From assembly GCA_009392075.1 (NCBI GenBank), contig VFHG01000022.1:1-5476 (forward strand): DNA of 5,476 nucleotides, given 5' to 3'. Every line of letters starts with the position of its first letter. The first letter of the stretch is position 1. Source of the DNA: SAR202 cluster bacterium (GTDB taxonomy: Bacteria > Chloroflexota > Dehalococcoidia > UBA3495). This document shows, one piece after another, positions 4,249-5,476 of this stretch. Below the pieces are notes generated by a model, which was not told the origin of the DNA, did not search any database, and saw only the letters and a program-made list of their open reading frames with translations. Both the position numbers and the translations under genes were made by a program.

Positions 4249-5476
4249 CTAAACCACGTACCCGTTCCGCCGGTCCCAGTCCACCGCTTCCTGGCTGCGC
4301 TCTGACGGGTCGCCGTAGCCGCCGCCGCCGGACGACAGGCAGTAAACGTGGTCGCCGGGGTTGACCACTACCTCGGTCTCCTTGGAACCCAAAGGCCGCT
4401 CAGAACCGTTGGAGAGTATCTTGTAGTCATGGGGCAGACCGTGTTCGCCGTGGAATAACCCGAAGGGCGGCACCACAATGCCGTCGCCGGCCGTGTTCAA
4501 CAGCGCCGGGCCCTCGCCTTGGTAGACCAAGTCGCAGATTCCGCCCAGTCCGCCTCGCCAGGCTCCCTTGCCGCCTGAGTTGGGCCGCATTTCGTGTCTG
4601 CGAATGAAAAAAGGGAACCGCTCTTCTGTGACTTCGATGCTGGGACTGCGGATTCCGCCAGCCACGTTCACCTCGCCCACGTTGGGCCAGCCGTCATAGC
4701 CGTGAGCCGCGCCGCCGCCGCCGCGAGCAAGAAAGAAGTGCCAGATGAATTGGCGTCCCGTGCGCGGGTCTTTGCCGGTGATGGCATAGCGCAACCGACG
4801 CGAAAACCCGGCGTTGACCGACTTTGGCACCGCCTGGGATAACGCTTTGAATATCGCCTCGACGATCTCCTCAGCGCAGTGGTTGGTGCTCATGCACACG
4901 GGGGCCGGGGGGTTAGCGTTCACGATGAGCCCCTTTGGGGCGATGATGTCTACCGGCCGCATGGAGCCCTCATTCTTGGCCACGTCTGCCGGGGCCACAT
5001 ACATGATGGCGGCGTGGGCAAGGGAGCGGGTGTTGGCGTAGGCGCTGTTGATGAATCCCGTGACCTGGGGACTGGACTCACCAAGGTCGATGGCCATGGA
5101 ATCTCCGGCTATGGTCACCTTGGCCCGGATTGGTATCAGCTTGTTTTCAAAGCCATCATCGTCCACCAAGGATTCTCCGTGGTAGACGCCGTCGGGCCAT
5201 TCAGATATGAACTGCCGCACCTGACGTTCGGTGGCGGCTAAAATCTCCGACACGGCAGCCAACAGCCGGTCTGCGCCATAGCTCTCCAGCAGGCCGTCAA
5301 TCCGTTGGGCGGCGATCATCACCGAGCCAATCTGGGCGTTCAAGTCGCCTAGAAAATTTTCTGGCTGGCGCACGTTGGCCGAGAGCATCTGCAAGACATC
5401 GTCCCTGGGCACGCCCTTGCTATACAGTTTCAAGGGCGGAATGCGGATGCCCTCCTGGAATATCTCGGTGATGATC
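4249..5476 (-). CDS. hyuB: Hydantoinase B / N-methylhydantoinase B-family protein (5' end outside window)
   Basis: The larger C-terminal part (408 residues visible) of a HyuB-family subunit. With HyuA it forms ATP-dependent hydantoinase, 5-oxoprolinase or acetone-carboxylase-like enzymes that open cyclic amides or activate carbonyl substrates. HyuA, not HyuB, carries the ATP site. The frame continues past position 5433 to the window edge, reading ITEIFQEGIRIPPLKLY, the conserved region preceding IPPVKL in the family. The TTG at 5433 is therefore not the start, and about 100-150 N-terminal residues are missing. Other family landmarks are DLGESSPQVTGFINS, a Gly-rich loop near 4713-4724, RPNSGGKGAWRGGLGG near 4545-4590, and the C-terminal SSGGGGYGDP near 4307-4336. 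The C-terminus looks complete and ends in TAG. A hyuA partner would be expected to the right, outside the window. The substrate cannot be assigned. The gene converges on the TPR lipoprotein gene. Confidence 0.92.
   Translation of the reverse strand, partial: IITEIFQEGIRIPPLKLYSKGVPRDDVLQMLSANVRQPENFLGDLNAQIGSVMIAAQRIDGLLESYGADRLLAAVSEILAATERQVRQFISEWPDGVYHGESLVDDDGFENKLIPIRAKVTIAGDSMAIDLGESSPQVTGFINSAYANTRSLAHAAIMYVAPADVAKNEGSMRPVDIIAPKGLIVNANPPAPVCMSTNHCAEEIVEAIFKALSQAVPKSVNAGFSRRLRYAITGKDPRTGRQFIWHFFLARGGGGAAHGYDGWPNVGEVNVAGGIRSPSIEVTEERFPFFIRRHEMRPNSGGKGAWRGGLGGICDLVYQGEGPALLNTAGDGIVVPPFGLFHGEHGLPHDYKILSNGSERPLGSKETEVVVNPGDHVYCLSSGGGGYGDPSERSQEAVDWDRRNGYVV

Noticed and set aside
4224..4250. 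Inverted repeat AGCCTA ... TAGGCT between the convergent genes as a bidirectional terminator
   Set aside because: 6-bp arms with a 15-nt loop and no T-tract on either strand; it also overlaps the hyuB stop. Not convincing.
4879..5241. 120-codon Gly/His-rich plus-strand frame opposite hyuB
   Set aside because: It is antisense to conserved HyuB motifs; the Gly/Val/His richness follows from the complement of HyuB codons.
5431..5433. TTG as the start of the HyuB protein
   Set aside because: Family-conserved residues (TEIFQEG.RIPP) continue in frame upstream to the window edge, so the gene is truncated by the window and does not start here.

Overview
The window looks like a G+C-rich bacterial chromosome fragment. 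A Chloroflexota lineage (Dehalococcoidia or SAR202-like) is a guess. It rests on the Thr/Pro-rich linker behind a lipobox and on the mix of gene families (hydantoinase B, split phosphono/sulfopyruvate decarboxylase, DUF1330), not on any marker gene. Six protein genes fill nearly all of the window, and no RNA gene, insertion sequence or CRISPR array is visible.

Left part (1-2473, minus strand): a copper-response operon in the order csoR, a tandem-DUF1330 protein, a possible 31-codon ORF, then copA. A sigma70-like promoter (TTGACA, 17 nt, TAGTAT) is followed by a 23-bp G/C-tract inverted repeat of the CsoR-operator type. A strong Shine-Dalgarno sequence and the csoR start come next. CsoR has the Cu(I) ligand set Cys-His-Cys plus the second-shell Tyr and Glu. 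CopA begins with two GMTCxxC heavy-metal domains and is cut by the window edge exactly at the first Cys of its CPC motif. The gene between regulator and pump is the most unusual item. It is two fused DUF1330 domains, and only the first carries a CxxC (CEPC) motif, in a slot where a copper chaperone is often found.

Middle part (2535-4176, plus strand, divergent from the copper operon): a three-gene unit. Two genes overlapping by ATGA encode the alpha and beta halves of a ThDP-dependent sulfopyruvate/phosphonopyruvate decarboxylase. Their lengths (164 and 188 aa) and motifs fit the split ComD/ComE form. Fourteen bases later comes a TPR lipoprotein, exported and probably surface-anchored. A 16-bp perfect palindrome lies inside its linker.

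Right part (4249-5476, minus strand, convergent): the C-terminal ~408 residues of a hydantoinase B / N-methylhydantoinase B-family protein, whose N-terminus lies beyond the right edge. The 72-bp gap between the convergent genes holds an in-frame, strongly coding-like stretch with no start, possibly the 3' relic of a lost gene.

The metal operon and the decarboxylase unit share one ~140-bp divergent control region. Nothing in the sequence shows that they are functionally linked.
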